Shown here one piece after another: positions 12,464 through 21,637 of a stretch of DNA of 64,000 nt. How positions within the stretch are numbered: position 1 is the first letter of the stretch; every line of letters starts with the position of its first letter. A program made the position numbers and the translations under genes. This DNA is from an uncultured Gemella sp. (GTDB taxonomy: Bacteria > Bacillota > Bacilli > Staphylococcales > Gemellaceae), in NCBI GenBank assembly GCA_900555985.1, contig USNF01000003.1, positions 1 through 64,000 of the forward strand. Direction: 5' to 3'. Below the pieces are notes generated by a model. The model did no database searches, was not told the origin of the DNA, and was given only the letters and a program-made list of their open reading frames with translations.

Positions 12464-12496
12464 AAAACTTTTATTTTATTTAAAGGGGGTTATACA

Positions 12497-14347
12497 ATGA
12501 ATAGTATGGCAGAATATTTATTCCATGAAGGAACAAATTATCACTCTTTTGATTTTTTAGGTTCATTCTTGGAGGATAATAAATGTACATTTAGAGTTTG
12601 GGCACCAAATGCAAAAAAAGTATATGTAACAGGTGATTTTTGTGATTGGGATGCTAGAAAATATGAAATGTCACCAATAAATGATAAAGGTATTTATGAA
12701 GTAACTATTGAAAATATAAAGGAGTTTGATTCTTATAAGTATGTGATCATATCTAGCTATGGTCAAGAATTTTGGAAAGCTGATCCATATGCATATCATT
12801 CAGAAACAAGACCGAAAACTGCTTCAAAAGTTTATTCATTGCCAGATTTTTCTTGGAATGATGAAAAGTGGATGACTAAGAGAAGTGTTCCTTATCATGA
12901 AGCTATGAATATATATGAAGTTCACTTAGGTTCGTGGCGTTATGATGAAAATGGTAATCCTTTAAGTTATCGTCAATTAGCTGATGAACTTATTCCATAT
13001 GTAAAAGATATGAGTTATACTCATGTTGAATTATTGCCAGTAACAGAATATCCTTATGATAAATCATGGGGGTATCAGGCTACAGGTTATTTTGCACCAA
13101 CATCTAGATATGGAACACCAGAAGATTTTATGTATTTCGTAGATAAATGCCATCAGAATAATATAGGAGTAATTTTAGATTGGGTTCCAGGGCATTTTAC
13201 AAAAGATGCTCACGGACTATATGAATTTGATGGATCATGTTGTTATGAATACTCTGATACTAGAAAAATGGAGCATAAAGGTTGGGGTACAAGAGTATTT
13301 GATTATGGAAGAAATGAAGTTATGTCATTTTTAACTTCTAGTGCTGTATATTGGCTAGAAAAATATCATATAGATGGCTTAAGAGTTGATGCTGTTAGTT
13401 CAATAATCTTCTTAAATTATTGCCGTGAGGAACATGAATCAGCAAGAAATATACATGGAGGTTTTGAAAATCTAGAAGCGATAGAATTCTTAAAAAATTT
13501 AAATCTTTATGTGAAAGAAAAATATCCAGGAGTATCTATGATTGCTGAGGAATCAACAAGTTATCCAAAAGTAACTGCAGGTGTAGACCAGGGTGGATTA
13601 GGTTTTGACTTCAAGTGGAACATGGGATGGATGAATGACAGTCTTGATTATATAGAAGTGGATCCTTTCTTTAGAAAAGATTCACACAATAAATTTACAT
13701 TTTCTATGATGTATGCTTTTTCAGAAAATTATATTTTACCAATTTCTCATGATGAAGTAGTTCATGGTAAAAAATCTTTACTTGATAAAAACCCAGTAGC
13801 GTACGAAGATAAATTCTCAAGCTTGAAAGCATTTTTAGGATATATGTATGCTCATCCTGGGAAAAAACTTACATTTATGGGAATTGATATAGCTCAGTTT
13901 ATTGAATGGGATGAAGAAAGACAATTAGATTGGTTCTTACTACAATATCCTAAACATGCCTGTACTCATCGCTATGTGAAAGAATTAAATAAATATTATA
14001 AGAATACCGCAGCACTTTGGCAAAATGATTGTAACTGGCATGGATTCAGATGGCATGTAGTAGATGATAATATTAATAATATATTTGCATTTTCTAGAAT
14101 TGATAACAGTGGTAAGGAAGTTTTAGTAATTTGTAATTTCTCAGGCCAAAGCTTGCATTCTTATCCAATAGGAGTAAATACTTGGGGAAGTTATAAAATA
14201 GCATTAAATTCAGATGCTAAGAAATTTGATGGAAGTGCATTACAAAATAGGAATTTAAAAACAATAAATAAGAAAACTAAAGATTTTGAATATACATTAA
14301 ATGTTAACATACCAGCATTTTCGACTATGTATATTGAGAAAAAATAA
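12497..14347 (+). CDS. glgB: 1,4-alpha-glucan branching enzyme
   Basis: Makes the alpha-1,6 branches of glycogen. The 616-residue protein has an N-terminal CBM48 domain (about 30-105, with FRVWAPNAKKVYVTGDF) and a GH13 barrel. Comparing spacing with E. coli GlgB, the nucleophile is Asp298 in DGLRVDAV, the acid/base is Glu351 in IAEEST, and the third carboxylate is Asp419 in ISHDEVVHG. It lacks the extra N-terminal domain of the 730-residue enterobacterial form, as is usual in Firmicutes. The start is fixed by AAGGGGGT, 8 nt upstream. It is the first gene of the glycogen operon, and glgC follows by 27 bp. Confidence 0.95.
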   Translation: MNSMAEYLFHEGTNYHSFDFLGSFLEDNKCTFRVWAPNAKKVYVTGDFCDWDARKYEMSPINDKGIYEVTIENIKEFDSYKYVIISSYGQEFWKADPYAYHSETRPKTASKVYSLPDFSWNDEKWMTKRSVPYHEAMNIYEVHLGSWRYDENGNPLSYRQLADELIPYVKDMSYTHVELLPVTEYPYDKSWGYQATGYFAPTSRYGTPEDFMYFVDKCHQNNIGVILDWVPGHFTKDAHGLYEFDGSCCYEYSDTRKMEHKGWGTRVFDYGRNEVMSFLTSSAVYWLEKYHIDGLRVDAVSSIIFLNYCREEHESARNIHGGFENLEAIEFLKNLNLYVKEKYPGVSMIAEESTSYPKVTAGVDQGGLGFDFKWNMGWMNDSLDYIEVDPFFRKDSHNKFTFSMMYAFSENYILPISHDEVVHGKKSLLDKNPVAYEDKFSSLKAFLGYMYAHPGKKLTFMGIDIAQFIEWDEERQLDWFLLQYPKHACTHRYVKELNKYYKNTAALWQNDCNWHGFRWHVVDDNINNIFAFSRIDNSGKEVLVICNFSGQSLHSYPIGVNTWGSYKIALNSDAKKFDGSALQNRNLKTINKKTKDFEYTLNVNIPAFSTMYIEKK

Positions 14348-14374
14348 GAAATTTATAGAATGGGGGTCTAATTT

Positions 14375-15547
14375 ATGGGACGTAAAAAAGAAATCGTAGC
14401 TATGTTATTGGCAGGAGGTCAAGGAACAAGACTTCAAGTTTTAACAAAGGATATGGCAAAACCAGCAGTTCCATTTGGAGGAAAGTATAGAATTATTGAT
14501 TTTCCTCTTTCAAACTGTGCAAACTCAGGAATTTCAACAGTAGGAGTTCTAACTCAGTTTATGCCTTTAGAGTTAAACTCATATATGGGAAATGGTTCGC
14601 CTTGGGACCTTGATAGAATGGATGGTGGGTTATCAATACTACCTCCTTATACAGCAGGAAAAACAGGTGAATGGTATAAAGGAACTGCCAATGCAATTTA
14701 CCAAAATATTAAATATATTGAGCAATATGATCCTGAATATGTTCTTATCTTATCAGGTGACCATATTTACAAAATGAATTATAAAGAAATGTTAAATTTT
14801 CATAAAGAAAAAGGTGCAGATTTAACTATTGCACACATTAATGTTCCGATTGAAGAAGCAAGTCGTTTTGGAATTTTAAATACTGATGATAATTTAAAAG
14901 TTACAGAATTTTTAGAAAAACCTGAAAATCCTATTTCTACTAAAGCATCAATGGGAATTTATATCTTTAGTTGGAAACAGCTTAAAGAATATTTAATAAG
15001 GGACGAAGAAAATGAATTGAGTGAAAAAGATTTTGGTAAAAATATTATTCCGATGATGTTAAATGAAAATAAAAATATTTATGCATTCCCATTCTATGGA
15101 TATTGGAAAGATGTTGGTACAATAGAAAGTTTATGGGAAGCTAATATGGATTTAATTAAAGCTAAAGAAAGTTTTAATATTGATGATAAATTATGGAGAA
15201 TCTACTATCGCCATGTTGGTGTTATGCCCCAATACTTAAGTGAAAATGCCAATGTTAAACGATCAATGATTTCTGATGGAACTAGCGTTTCAGGAACGGT
15301 CTTAGATTCTATTATTTCTTCTGGAGTTGTTATTGAAGATGGAGCAGAAGTAATAGGTAGTATTATAATGCAGGATGCTGTAGTTGAGAAAGGTGCTAAA
15401 GTGTATAACTCTATTATAGCGGAAGGCGCGGTTATAAAAGAGAATATAGAAGTTGGTAATAAGGAAATTACTATAGGGAAAGAACAAATTACAGTTATCG
15501 GAAAAGATGAGGTTGTTTCTAATAATATAAGAGTGGAGGGAAAATAA
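14375..15547 (+). CDS. glgC: glucose-1-phosphate adenylyltransferase, catalytic subunit
   Basis: Forms ADP-glucose from glucose-1-phosphate and ATP, the committed step of glycogen synthesis. 390 residues. The nucleotide-binding signature [10 protein letters not shown] is at 11-20, followed by KPAVPFGG at 29-36 and [16 protein letters not shown], then [11 protein letters not shown] near 125. The C-terminal third is a left-handed beta-helix with hexapeptide repeats. The intact GGQGTRL motif marks it as the catalytic partner of the GlgC/GlgD pair. The ribosome site is GGGGGT. Only one base separates it from glgD. Confidence 0.95.
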   Translation: MGRKKEIVAMLLAGGQGTRLQVLTKDMAKPAVPFGGKYRIIDFPLSNCANSGISTVGVLTQFMPLELNSYMGNGSPWDLDRMDGGLSILPPYTAGKTGEWYKGTANAIYQNIKYIEQYDPEYVLILSGDHIYKMNYKEMLNFHKEKGADLTIAHINVPIEEASRFGILNTDDNLKVTEFLEKPENPISTKASMGIYIFSWKQLKEYLIRDEENELSEKDFGKNIIPMMLNENKNIYAFPFYGYWKDVGTIESLWEANMDLIKAKESFNIDDKLWRIYYRHVGVMPQYLSENANVKRSMISDGTSVSGTVLDSIISSGVVIEDGAEVIGSIIMQDAVVEKGAKVYNSIIAEGAVIKENIEVGNKEITIGKEQITVIGKDEVVSNNIRVEGK

Positions 15548-15548
15548 T

Positions 15549-16664
15549 ATGGTAAATGCTTTTTGTGTTTTATTTGCAGATAATTATAGAAATGATGATT
15601 TACAAGGATTAGTGAGGAATAGAACATTAGCTTCATTATCAGTAGCCTCAAGATATAGAATGGTTGACTTTATGTTATCATCATTAGTCAAAGCAGAAGT
15701 ATCTAATATTGCAGTTGTAACAAACCATCATTATAAATCTTTAATGGATCACTTAAGTTGGGGGAAAGACTGGGATTTAAATAGAAAAAATAGTGGATTA
15801 AAATTTATAACGCCAATGTCAAATCACCTTTCTAACAGAGTAAATCATAATAAGATTGAGGCTTTGGAAGACACATTACTTTATGCAGATGGTCTATTAG
15901 AAGAGTACTGTATATTAGCAGATGGTAACATCGTAGGGAATGTTGATTTTAAAGATATGTTAAGACATCATCAAGAAACACATGCTGATGTAACATTAGC
16001 ATATACTTACAGAAAACCTCAAACTCATGAATCACAAATTATTTTTGATGAGAATGGTAAAGTATATGATTCAATGTACCATCCTCTTGGGTATAATGAA
16101 GTATGTGCAACTCAAGTTAAAATATATATTATGTCTAAAGAATTATTTAAAGATGTTGCTAAAAAAGGAATTTCTTTAGGCTGGGAGGACATATTAAAAG
16201 ACTTTATTTCTAAAAATTTAAATGGATTAAATGTTTTCTCATATGAAATTAAAAATTATACTAGAACTATAAATAGTGTTCAAGAGTACTATGATTTTAA
16301 TAGAGATCTTTTAAAACCCGAAATTTTAAGAGAATTATTCTTATCGGGAACAGATATATTAACAAGAGTTCAGGATAGTGTACCAACAACATACGGGGAT
16401 AATGCTATTGTGAAGAACTCAATACTTGGAGATGGTTGTGAAATCAATGGTATAGTTGAAAATAGTATATTATTTAGGGATGTAGTAATAGAAGAAGGGG
16501 CAGTAGTGAAAAATTCAATTATAATGCCTAATACTGTTGTAAAAAAAGCAGCATATCTAGATTATGTTATTTCTGATAAATCAGTAGTTATTTCTGAAAA
16601 AGTAGAATTAAAAGGTACTGATAATTGTCAGGTTATAGTAGAAAAAAATAAAGTAGTTGAATAA
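15549..16664 (+). CDS. glgD: glucose-1-phosphate adenylyltransferase, GlgD subunit
   Basis: Paralog of GlgC (371 residues) that in Firmicutes forms a hetero-oligomer with it and modulates activity. The N-terminus keeps the overall fold (RYRMVDFMLSSLV) but has FADNYRNDDLQGL where GlgC has the GGxGTRL phosphate loop, so it is probably not catalytic on its own. The C-terminal half carries the beta-helix repeats (KNSILGDGCEINGIVENSIL). The GTGGAGGG ribosome site lies inside the end of glgC and the genes are one base apart, so the two subunits are translationally coupled. Confidence 0.93.
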   Translation: MVNAFCVLFADNYRNDDLQGLVRNRTLASLSVASRYRMVDFMLSSLVKAEVSNIAVVTNHHYKSLMDHLSWGKDWDLNRKNSGLKFITPMSNHLSNRVNHNKIEALEDTLLYADGLLEEYCILADGNIVGNVDFKDMLRHHQETHADVTLAYTYRKPQTHESQIIFDENGKVYDSMYHPLGYNEVCATQVKIYIMSKELFKDVAKKGISLGWEDILKDFISKNLNGLNVFSYEIKNYTRTINSVQEYYDFNRDLLKPEILRELFLSGTDILTRVQDSVPTTYGDNAIVKNSILGDGCEINGIVENSILFRDVVIEEGAVVKNSIIMPNTVVKKAAYLDYVISDKSVVISEKVELKGTDNCQVIVEKNKVVE

Positions 16665-16670
16665 AATAAA

Positions 16671-16764
16671 TAGAGTTAGAGTAAGAGGGAACTTGTAATC
16701 TTCGATTTTATTGTAAAAATAAAGTATAATAAAAGAAGTAGTAATTTCAATTACTCTAACTCTA
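16671..16764. repeat. 14-bp perfect inverted repeat flanking a possible promoter before glgA
   Basis: TAGAGTTAGAGTAA (16671-16684) and its exact reverse complement (16751-16764) are separated by 66 bp. Between them TATAAT at 16725-16730 could be an internal -10, with only a poor -35 (TTCGAT, 16701-16706). A second, smaller hairpin, AGTAATT/AATTACT (16739-16745 with 16749-16755), overlaps the right arm, so the two folds exclude each other in RNA. No T run follows, so this is not an ordinary terminator. Confidence 0.6.
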
Positions 16765-16806
16765 AAATTTTAGTTGAAATAAAAATAACGAATAAGGAGA
16801 AAAAAA

Positions 16807-18225
16807 ATGAAAGTATTATTCGTAGCAGCAGAAGCAGCCCCTTTTGTTAAAGTTGGGGGATTAGGTGATGTAATCGGGTCACTTCCTAAAGCTTTACAAG
16901 ATGAAAATGTAGAGGCAAGAGTGGTATTACCACTGTACTCGTCAATAGATAGAGAAAAATATAATTTACAATATAAACAACATATATTTATTGATTTAGG
17001 TTGGAGACATATTTATTGTGGAATTTTTGAAACAGAAGTTAATGGTGTAAAATATTATTTTATAGATAATGAACATTATTTTAATAGAAGTAGTGTATAT
17101 GGACAAGATGATGATGGAGAAAGATTTGCATTCTTTTCAAAAGCAGCATTAGAAATACTACCATTTATTGATTATAAACCAGATATATTAAATGCTAATG
17201 ATTGGCATACAGCACTCTCTATTATTTATCTGGACGATTTTAAATCAAGAGGATTAGATTTCTATAAAGATATAAAGAGTGTAATTTCTATTCATAATAT
17301 TGAATTCCAAGGTAGATTTAATCCATATGAAATGGGTAATTTATTTGGACTAGACAATAAATATTTTGATGCACTTATTTATAATGGTGATTTAAACTTA
17401 TTAAAAGGTGCAATACAATTATCAAATAGAATTAGTACGGTAAGTGAAACTTATGCTCATGAAATATTAGATCCATATTTTTCATATGGTTTAGACAGTA
17501 TTTTAAAAATAGAGCAAGGGAAACTTCATGGTATAGTGAATGGATTAGATATTGACAAATTTAATTCAGAAACTGATAAACAGATATTTAAAAATTTTAG
17601 TATTAATACACTAAATGATAAAGTAGAAAATAAATTAAAATTTCAAGAGGAACTTGCTCTTGAAGTTAACGAGAATATACCAATGATTGGTATGGTTACT
17701 CGTTTAACACATCAAAAAGGAATTGATTTAGTTTTACATGTTGCTGATGAAATATTAAAAACTGGTGCACAGTTAATTATTCTAGGTACAGGGGATAGTC
17801 ATTATGAAGATGCCCTACGTGCATTAGAATATAGACGACATGATAAAGTACGTAGTTTAATTATGTTTTCATCTGAAATGTCATCAAAAGTATATAGTGC
17901 TTGTGATATGTTTTTAATGCCATCTAAGACTGAACCATGTGGGCTATCTCAGTTAATTTCAATGAGATATGCAACTATTCCTATTGTTCACAGAGTAGGA
18001 GGATTACGTGATACAGTTGAACCTTTTGATGGTAAGTATGGAACAGGATTTACATTTGAAAGCTTTGATGCGTATGACATGTTAGACGCTGTTTATAGAG
18101 CGACATATTGTTATTATCAAGAAAGACATAATTGGAATAAATTAATGAAAAATACAATGAAACAGGATGTAAGTTGGAAGAAATCTGCACTTAAATATAT
18201 AAATATGTATAATGAAATAGTATAA
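16807..18225 (+). CDS. glgA: glycogen synthase (ADP-glucose)
   Basis: Extends alpha-1,4 glucan chains from ADP-glucose. GT5 family, 472 residues, the normal bacterial length. The ADP-glucose-binding loop KVGGLGDV lies at 15-22. The GT-B C-terminal domain has TRLTHQKGIDL and the catalytic/nucleotide region TEPCGLSQLISMRYATIP near 375. The ribosome site is AAGGAG. It follows glgD after 142 bp that hold an inverted repeat and a possible internal promoter, so its expression may be partly separate from glgBCD. Confidence 0.95.
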   Translation: MKVLFVAAEAAPFVKVGGLGDVIGSLPKALQDENVEARVVLPLYSSIDREKYNLQYKQHIFIDLGWRHIYCGIFETEVNGVKYYFIDNEHYFNRSSVYGQDDDGERFAFFSKAALEILPFIDYKPDILNANDWHTALSIIYLDDFKSRGLDFYKDIKSVISIHNIEFQGRFNPYEMGNLFGLDNKYFDALIYNGDLNLLKGAIQLSNRISTVSETYAHEILDPYFSYGLDSILKIEQGKLHGIVNGLDIDKFNSETDKQIFKNFSINTLNDKVENKLKFQEELALEVNENIPMIGMVTRLTHQKGIDLVLHVADEILKTGAQLIILGTGDSHYEDALRALEYRRHDKVRSLIMFSSEMSSKVYSACDMFLMPSKTEPCGLSQLISMRYATIPIVHRVGGLRDTVEPFDGKYGTGFTFESFDAYDMLDAVYRATYCYYQERHNWNKLMKNTMKQDVSWKKSALKYINMYNEIV

Positions 18226-18271
18226 TTATGGTACAATACACGATATAAAAAAATTAAAGGAGAGAATTTTA

Positions 18272-20665
18272 ATGAAGAATAAAAAATTCGTAGAAAAACT
18301 AGAGAAGTATCTAAAAAGACAATTTGGAGTTACTATCTCAAATGCAAGTAAGCGTCAAGTTTATGAGGCTTTAATGAGTACAGTAAGAGACGATCTATCA
18401 GAAAAGAAATTTTCTTATGAACAAGAATTGAAAAAAACAAAACAAAAAAGAGCTTACTATATGTCAATGGAGTTTCTTGTTGGTAGAACATTAAGAAATA
18501 ACTTATTTAATCTAGGATTAGAAAATGATGTTAAAGAATATCTTGATAAAAATAAATTTAATTTAGATGAGATTTATGATATAGAGCCAGATCCAGGATT
18601 AGGAAATGGAGGTTTAGGTCGTCTTGCTTCATGTTATTTAGATGCTTTAACTAGTAGTGATTATCCAGTTACTGGATTTTCTATATTATACGAATATGGT
18701 ATTTTCAAACAAGTAATAAATAATGGTTGGCAACAAGAATTTCCTGATTATTGGTTAGATTTAGGTAAATATGGACTTGTATATCGTAATGATGAAGAGG
18801 TAGAAGTAAGGTTTTATGGAAGAGTAGAAGAAAAATTAACAGAAAATGGATTTGTAGTTGAACATAAAGACTATACTTCTATTCAAGCTGAACCTTATGA
18901 TTTACTAATTTCAGGATACAAAACTGACACAGTAAATACTCTTCGTTTATGGGAAGCAAAAGCAAAAACTGGTTTTAATATGAAATTATTTGAACGAGGT
19001 GAGTATTCAAAATCTTCTGAAGCGGAAGCAATTGCTTCATCAATTTCAAAATTATTATATCCAGCTGATAGTACAAATGAAGGTAAAGAATTACGTATTA
19101 AGCAACAATACTTCTTTATAAGTGCATCTTTACAACAACTTCTTAAAAATCATTATAATGAGTTTGGAACACTTGAAAACTTATCAGATCATGTTGCTCT
19201 TCATATAAATGACACTCATCCAGCTATGGGTGTCCCTGAACTTATGCGTTTATTACTAGATGACTATGGTTATTCATGGGATAAAGCATGGGATATTACA
19301 ACAAAAACATTTGCATACACAAATCATACAATTATGGCTGAAGCATTAGAAAAATGGTCAGTAGATTTATTTAGACCTTTACTACCGCGTATCTATTCAA
19401 TTATTGAAGAAATTAATAAGAGATTTTGTCAATGGGTAATAGATCAGGGCAAAGAATATACACTAGCAGAAACAGCAATTATTTATGATAATCAAATAAG
19501 AATGGCTAATCTTTCAATAGTAGGAAGTCACTATGTAAATGGAGTATCTAAGTTACACAGTGAAATATTAGTCGAATCTACTTTTAAGGCATTTTGCGAG
19601 TTATATCCTACTAAATTCGGAAATGTTACAAACGGTATTGCACATAGAAGATGGTTAGGCCAAGCAAACCCAGAGCTTGCTGAATATTTAGAAGAACTTA
19701 TTGGAAATGATTTTATTAAAGATTTATCTAAAATAGATAAATTAAATAAATATAAAGATGACAAAAAAGTTACTAAAAAGTTATTAGAGATTAAGAAAAT
19801 TAAAAAAGAACAACTAGCTAAGTACATACAGAATACTACTGGTATAACAGTAAATACTGATTCTATATTTGATGTACAAGTCAAGAGACTTCACGAGTAT
19901 AAACGTCAATTATTAAATGCTTTACATATTGTTTATCTATATCGTGAAATTAAATATAATGGATTACGTCCTGTTCCTAGAACATTTATTTTTGCGGCAA
20001 AAGCATCTTCGGGATATCAAATGGCTAAAAATATAATTAAATTCATTCATTCAATATCACAAATGATAGAAGCTGATGAATTAGTACGAGATTATATAAA
20101 AGTTGTTTTCCTACCAGACTACAAAGTTACTCTAGCTGAAAAAATAATTCCAGCAGCAGATGTTAGTGAACAAATTTCACAAGCGGGTAAAGAAGCAAGT
20201 GGAACTGGTAATATGAAACTTATGTTAAATGGTGCATTAACACTTGGAACACTTGATGGTGCTAATGTTGAGATACATGAAGCGGTTGGAGATGAAAATA
20301 TATTTATTTTCGGTTTAGAAACACCTCAAGTTGAGGAATTAAACCGTCAAGGATATAAACCATGGGAATATTATATGAATTCTGAAAAAATTAAAAATAC
20401 ACTGGACTTCATTAGAACAATGACTGTAGGTGGAATGAATTTTAGTTTCATAGTGGATTACTTATTAACTCAAGATAACTATATGTGTTTAGCTGACTTT
20501 GAAAGCTATGTAGCTGCACAAGAACGTGTTGCAGATACATATAAAGATAAAGAAAAATGGGGACATATGAGTCTTATCAATACAGCTAATGCAGGTATTT
20601 TCTCTGCTGATCGTTCAGTAGCAGAATATGCAAAAGATATTTGGAATATAAAAAAAGTAAAATAG
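18272..20665 (+). CDS. glgP: glycogen phosphorylase
   Basis: Releases glucose-1-phosphate from the non-reducing ends of glycogen or maltodextrin, using pyridoxal phosphate. GT35 family, 797 residues. Conserved segments are EPDPGLGNGGLGRLASCY near 110, VQVKRLHEYKRQLLN near 535, and the cofactor-lysine region EASGTGNMKLMLNGALT near 640-655. The ribosome site is AAAGGAGAG. It is the last gene of the glycogen cluster, followed by a strong palindromic terminator. Specificity for glycogen rather than maltodextrin is inferred from the operon. Confidence 0.95.
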   Translation: MKNKKFVEKLEKYLKRQFGVTISNASKRQVYEALMSTVRDDLSEKKFSYEQELKKTKQKRAYYMSMEFLVGRTLRNNLFNLGLENDVKEYLDKNKFNLDEIYDIEPDPGLGNGGLGRLASCYLDALTSSDYPVTGFSILYEYGIFKQVINNGWQQEFPDYWLDLGKYGLVYRNDEEVEVRFYGRVEEKLTENGFVVEHKDYTSIQAEPYDLLISGYKTDTVNTLRLWEAKAKTGFNMKLFERGEYSKSSEAEAIASSISKLLYPADSTNEGKELRIKQQYFFISASLQQLLKNHYNEFGTLENLSDHVALHINDTHPAMGVPELMRLLLDDYGYSWDKAWDITTKTFAYTNHTIMAEALEKWSVDLFRPLLPRIYSIIEEINKRFCQWVIDQGKEYTLAETAIIYDNQIRMANLSIVGSHYVNGVSKLHSEILVESTFKAFCELYPTKFGNVTNGIAHRRWLGQANPELAEYLEELIGNDFIKDLSKIDKLNKYKDDKKVTKKLLEIKKIKKEQLAKYIQNTTGITVNTDSIFDVQVKRLHEYKRQLLNALHIVYLYREIKYNGLRPVPRTFIFAAKASSGYQMAKNIIKFIHSISQMIEADELVRDYIKVVFLPDYKVTLAEKIIPAADVSEQISQAGKEASGTGNMKLMLNGALTLGTLDGANVEIHEAVGDENIFIFGLETPQVEELNRQGYKPWEYYMNSEKIKNTLDFIRTMTVGGMNFSFIVDYLLTQDNYMCLADFESYVAAQERVADTYKDKEKWGHMSLINTANAGIFSADRSVAEYAKDIWNIKKVK

Positions 20666-20675
20666 TAATTTATAG

Positions 20676-20709
20676 AACTTAGTATAACATTATGTTATAC
20701 TAAGTTTTT
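20676..20709 (+). terminator. terminator of the glycogen operon
   Basis: A perfect 15-bp stem, AACTTAGTATAACAT (20676-20690) with its complement (20692-20706), followed by TTTT. Its right end is only 14 bp before the ribosome site of the next gene. Confidence 0.85.
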
Positions 20710-20722
20710 ATAATTCATTTAT

Positions 20723-20740
20723 AGGGGTGAAAAAACAATT
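20723..20740 (+). promoter_or_regulatory. ribosome binding site placed over an AUU start
   Basis: AGGGGTGA (20723-20730) is followed, 10 nt after its GGGG core, by ATT at 20738, which opens the frame of the first lysozyme-like protein. No ATG, GTG or TTG lies in frame between this site and the middle of the membrane segment. Confidence 0.5.
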
Positions 20741-21391
20741 AAAAATAATAAAGTATCAAAATTTAATAAGAATAAGAATAAAAAGAAAAAAGTAAAAAAT
20801 AAAGCTCAAAAAAATAATAAAAAAAATAATTCTAAAAAAGATAATGTTATAAGTAAAAAGAATAAAGTAGTACTAATAATTACTTCTATTCTACTGTTAT
20901 TGTGCGGAGTATTTTTAATAGGAGAATATTATAGTGGAAAATCAAAAATTATTATTCAAAGACAACTAGCGGGAAGTAATAATATAGAAAAAGCATGGAA
21001 TTTTTATATAGCAGAAGGATTTAGTAAAGAAGCTACTGCTGGAATTTTGGGAAACTATATGAGAGAAAGTAGAATGGAACCAACTATTGAAGAAAAAGGG
21101 AATAATATTGGGTTTGGAATTGCTCAATGGAGTTTTACAAGAAGAACAGATTTAGAAAAATGGACAAAAGAAAATGATTTTTTACCATCTAGTTTAGAAG
21201 GGCAACTTAATTTTAGTCTTATAGAAATGGAAAAATTGAAATTTGGAAAATATAAGTATAATGATTTTAAAAAAATAAATAATGTAAAAGAAGCAACTAC
21301 ATTATTTGAGAAATACTACGAGAGAGCAGGTGTAGTTGCCTTAGAAGAACGTATAAAATATGCTGAGGATATTTATAAAAAATATGGTTAG
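20738..21391 (+). CDS. membrane-anchored phage-tail-lysozyme-fold protein, probable AUU start
   Basis: About 217 residues if started at ATT 20738. The order is a lysine/asparagine-rich cytoplasmic tail of about 48 residues, one membrane helix (VVLIITSILLLLCGVFLIG), then an extracytoplasmic lysozyme-like domain of about 140 residues with AWNFYIAEGFSKEATAGILG, MRESRMEP (candidate catalytic Glu) and NIGFGIAQWSF. That pattern matches the phage-tail-lysozyme family of peptidoglycan hydrolases. A TTG at 20900 would cut the membrane helix in half and has no ribosome site, so I reject it as the start. No promoter fits between the glgP terminator and this gene. It may rely on read-through, or the ATT may be a decayed ATG. 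A tandem paralog follows. Confidence 0.65.
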   Translation: MKNNKVSKFNKNKNKKKKVKNKAQKNNKKNNSKKDNVISKKNKVVLIITSILLLLCGVFLIGEYYSGKSKIIIQRQLAGSNNIEKAWNFYIAEGFSKEATAGILGNYMRESRMEPTIEEKGNNIGFGIAQWSFTRRTDLEKWTKENDFLPSSLEGQLNFSLIEMEKLKFGKYKYNDFKKINNVKEATTLFEKYYERAGVVALEERIKYAEDIYKKYG

Positions 21392-21555
21392 ATTTTTTAA
21401 AAAAAATAATAAAAATTTATGTATTATTGAATTCTTTATAAATAAATAAAATTTTGTTGTCAAATATATATAAATAAAGTTTATTCATTGCTTAATGATA
21501 ACAAAAAAGTAACTTTATAATTCTTAAATATATCATAAATTATTGTTAAAAGGGA

Positions 21556-21580
21556 TTAATTTAAAGTACTTTTAAGTTAA
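21556..21580. promoter_or_regulatory. near-palindrome upstream of the second lysozyme-like gene
   Basis: A 25-bp near-palindrome centred on AAAGTACTTT, with TTAA at each outer end, lies about 50 bp before the probable start. It could be an operator. No convincing promoter was found around it. Confidence 0.35.
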
Positions 21581-21621
21581 TATTAATTAGAGATGATACA
21601 ATACTCTTATATAAAAATGTT

Positions 21622-21637
21622 AGGAGTGATTATAATA
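21622..21637 (+). promoter_or_regulatory. ribosome binding site placed over an AUA start
   Basis: AGGAGTG (21622-21628) has ATA codons in frame at 21632 and 21635. The latter is 8 nt after AGGAG, the ideal distance. The upstream in-frame ATGs at 21593 and 21617 have no ribosome site. Confidence 0.5.

Noticed and set aside
15205..15651. Minus-strand ORF of 148 codons over glgC/glgD
   Set aside because: It is a shadow of the plus-strand coding frames, with low-complexity Ser/Thr/Ile-rich translation and no ribosome site.
16788..16794. ACGAATA upstream of glgA as a ComX (cin-box) promoter
   Set aside because: It directly abuts the glgA ribosome site, leaving no room for a promoter, and no such box was seen before comG.
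20900..21391. TTG at 20900 as the start of the first lysozyme-like gene
   Set aside because: It lies inside the membrane helix, has no ribosome site, and the frame is open and clearly coding (Lys-rich tail) back to 20738.
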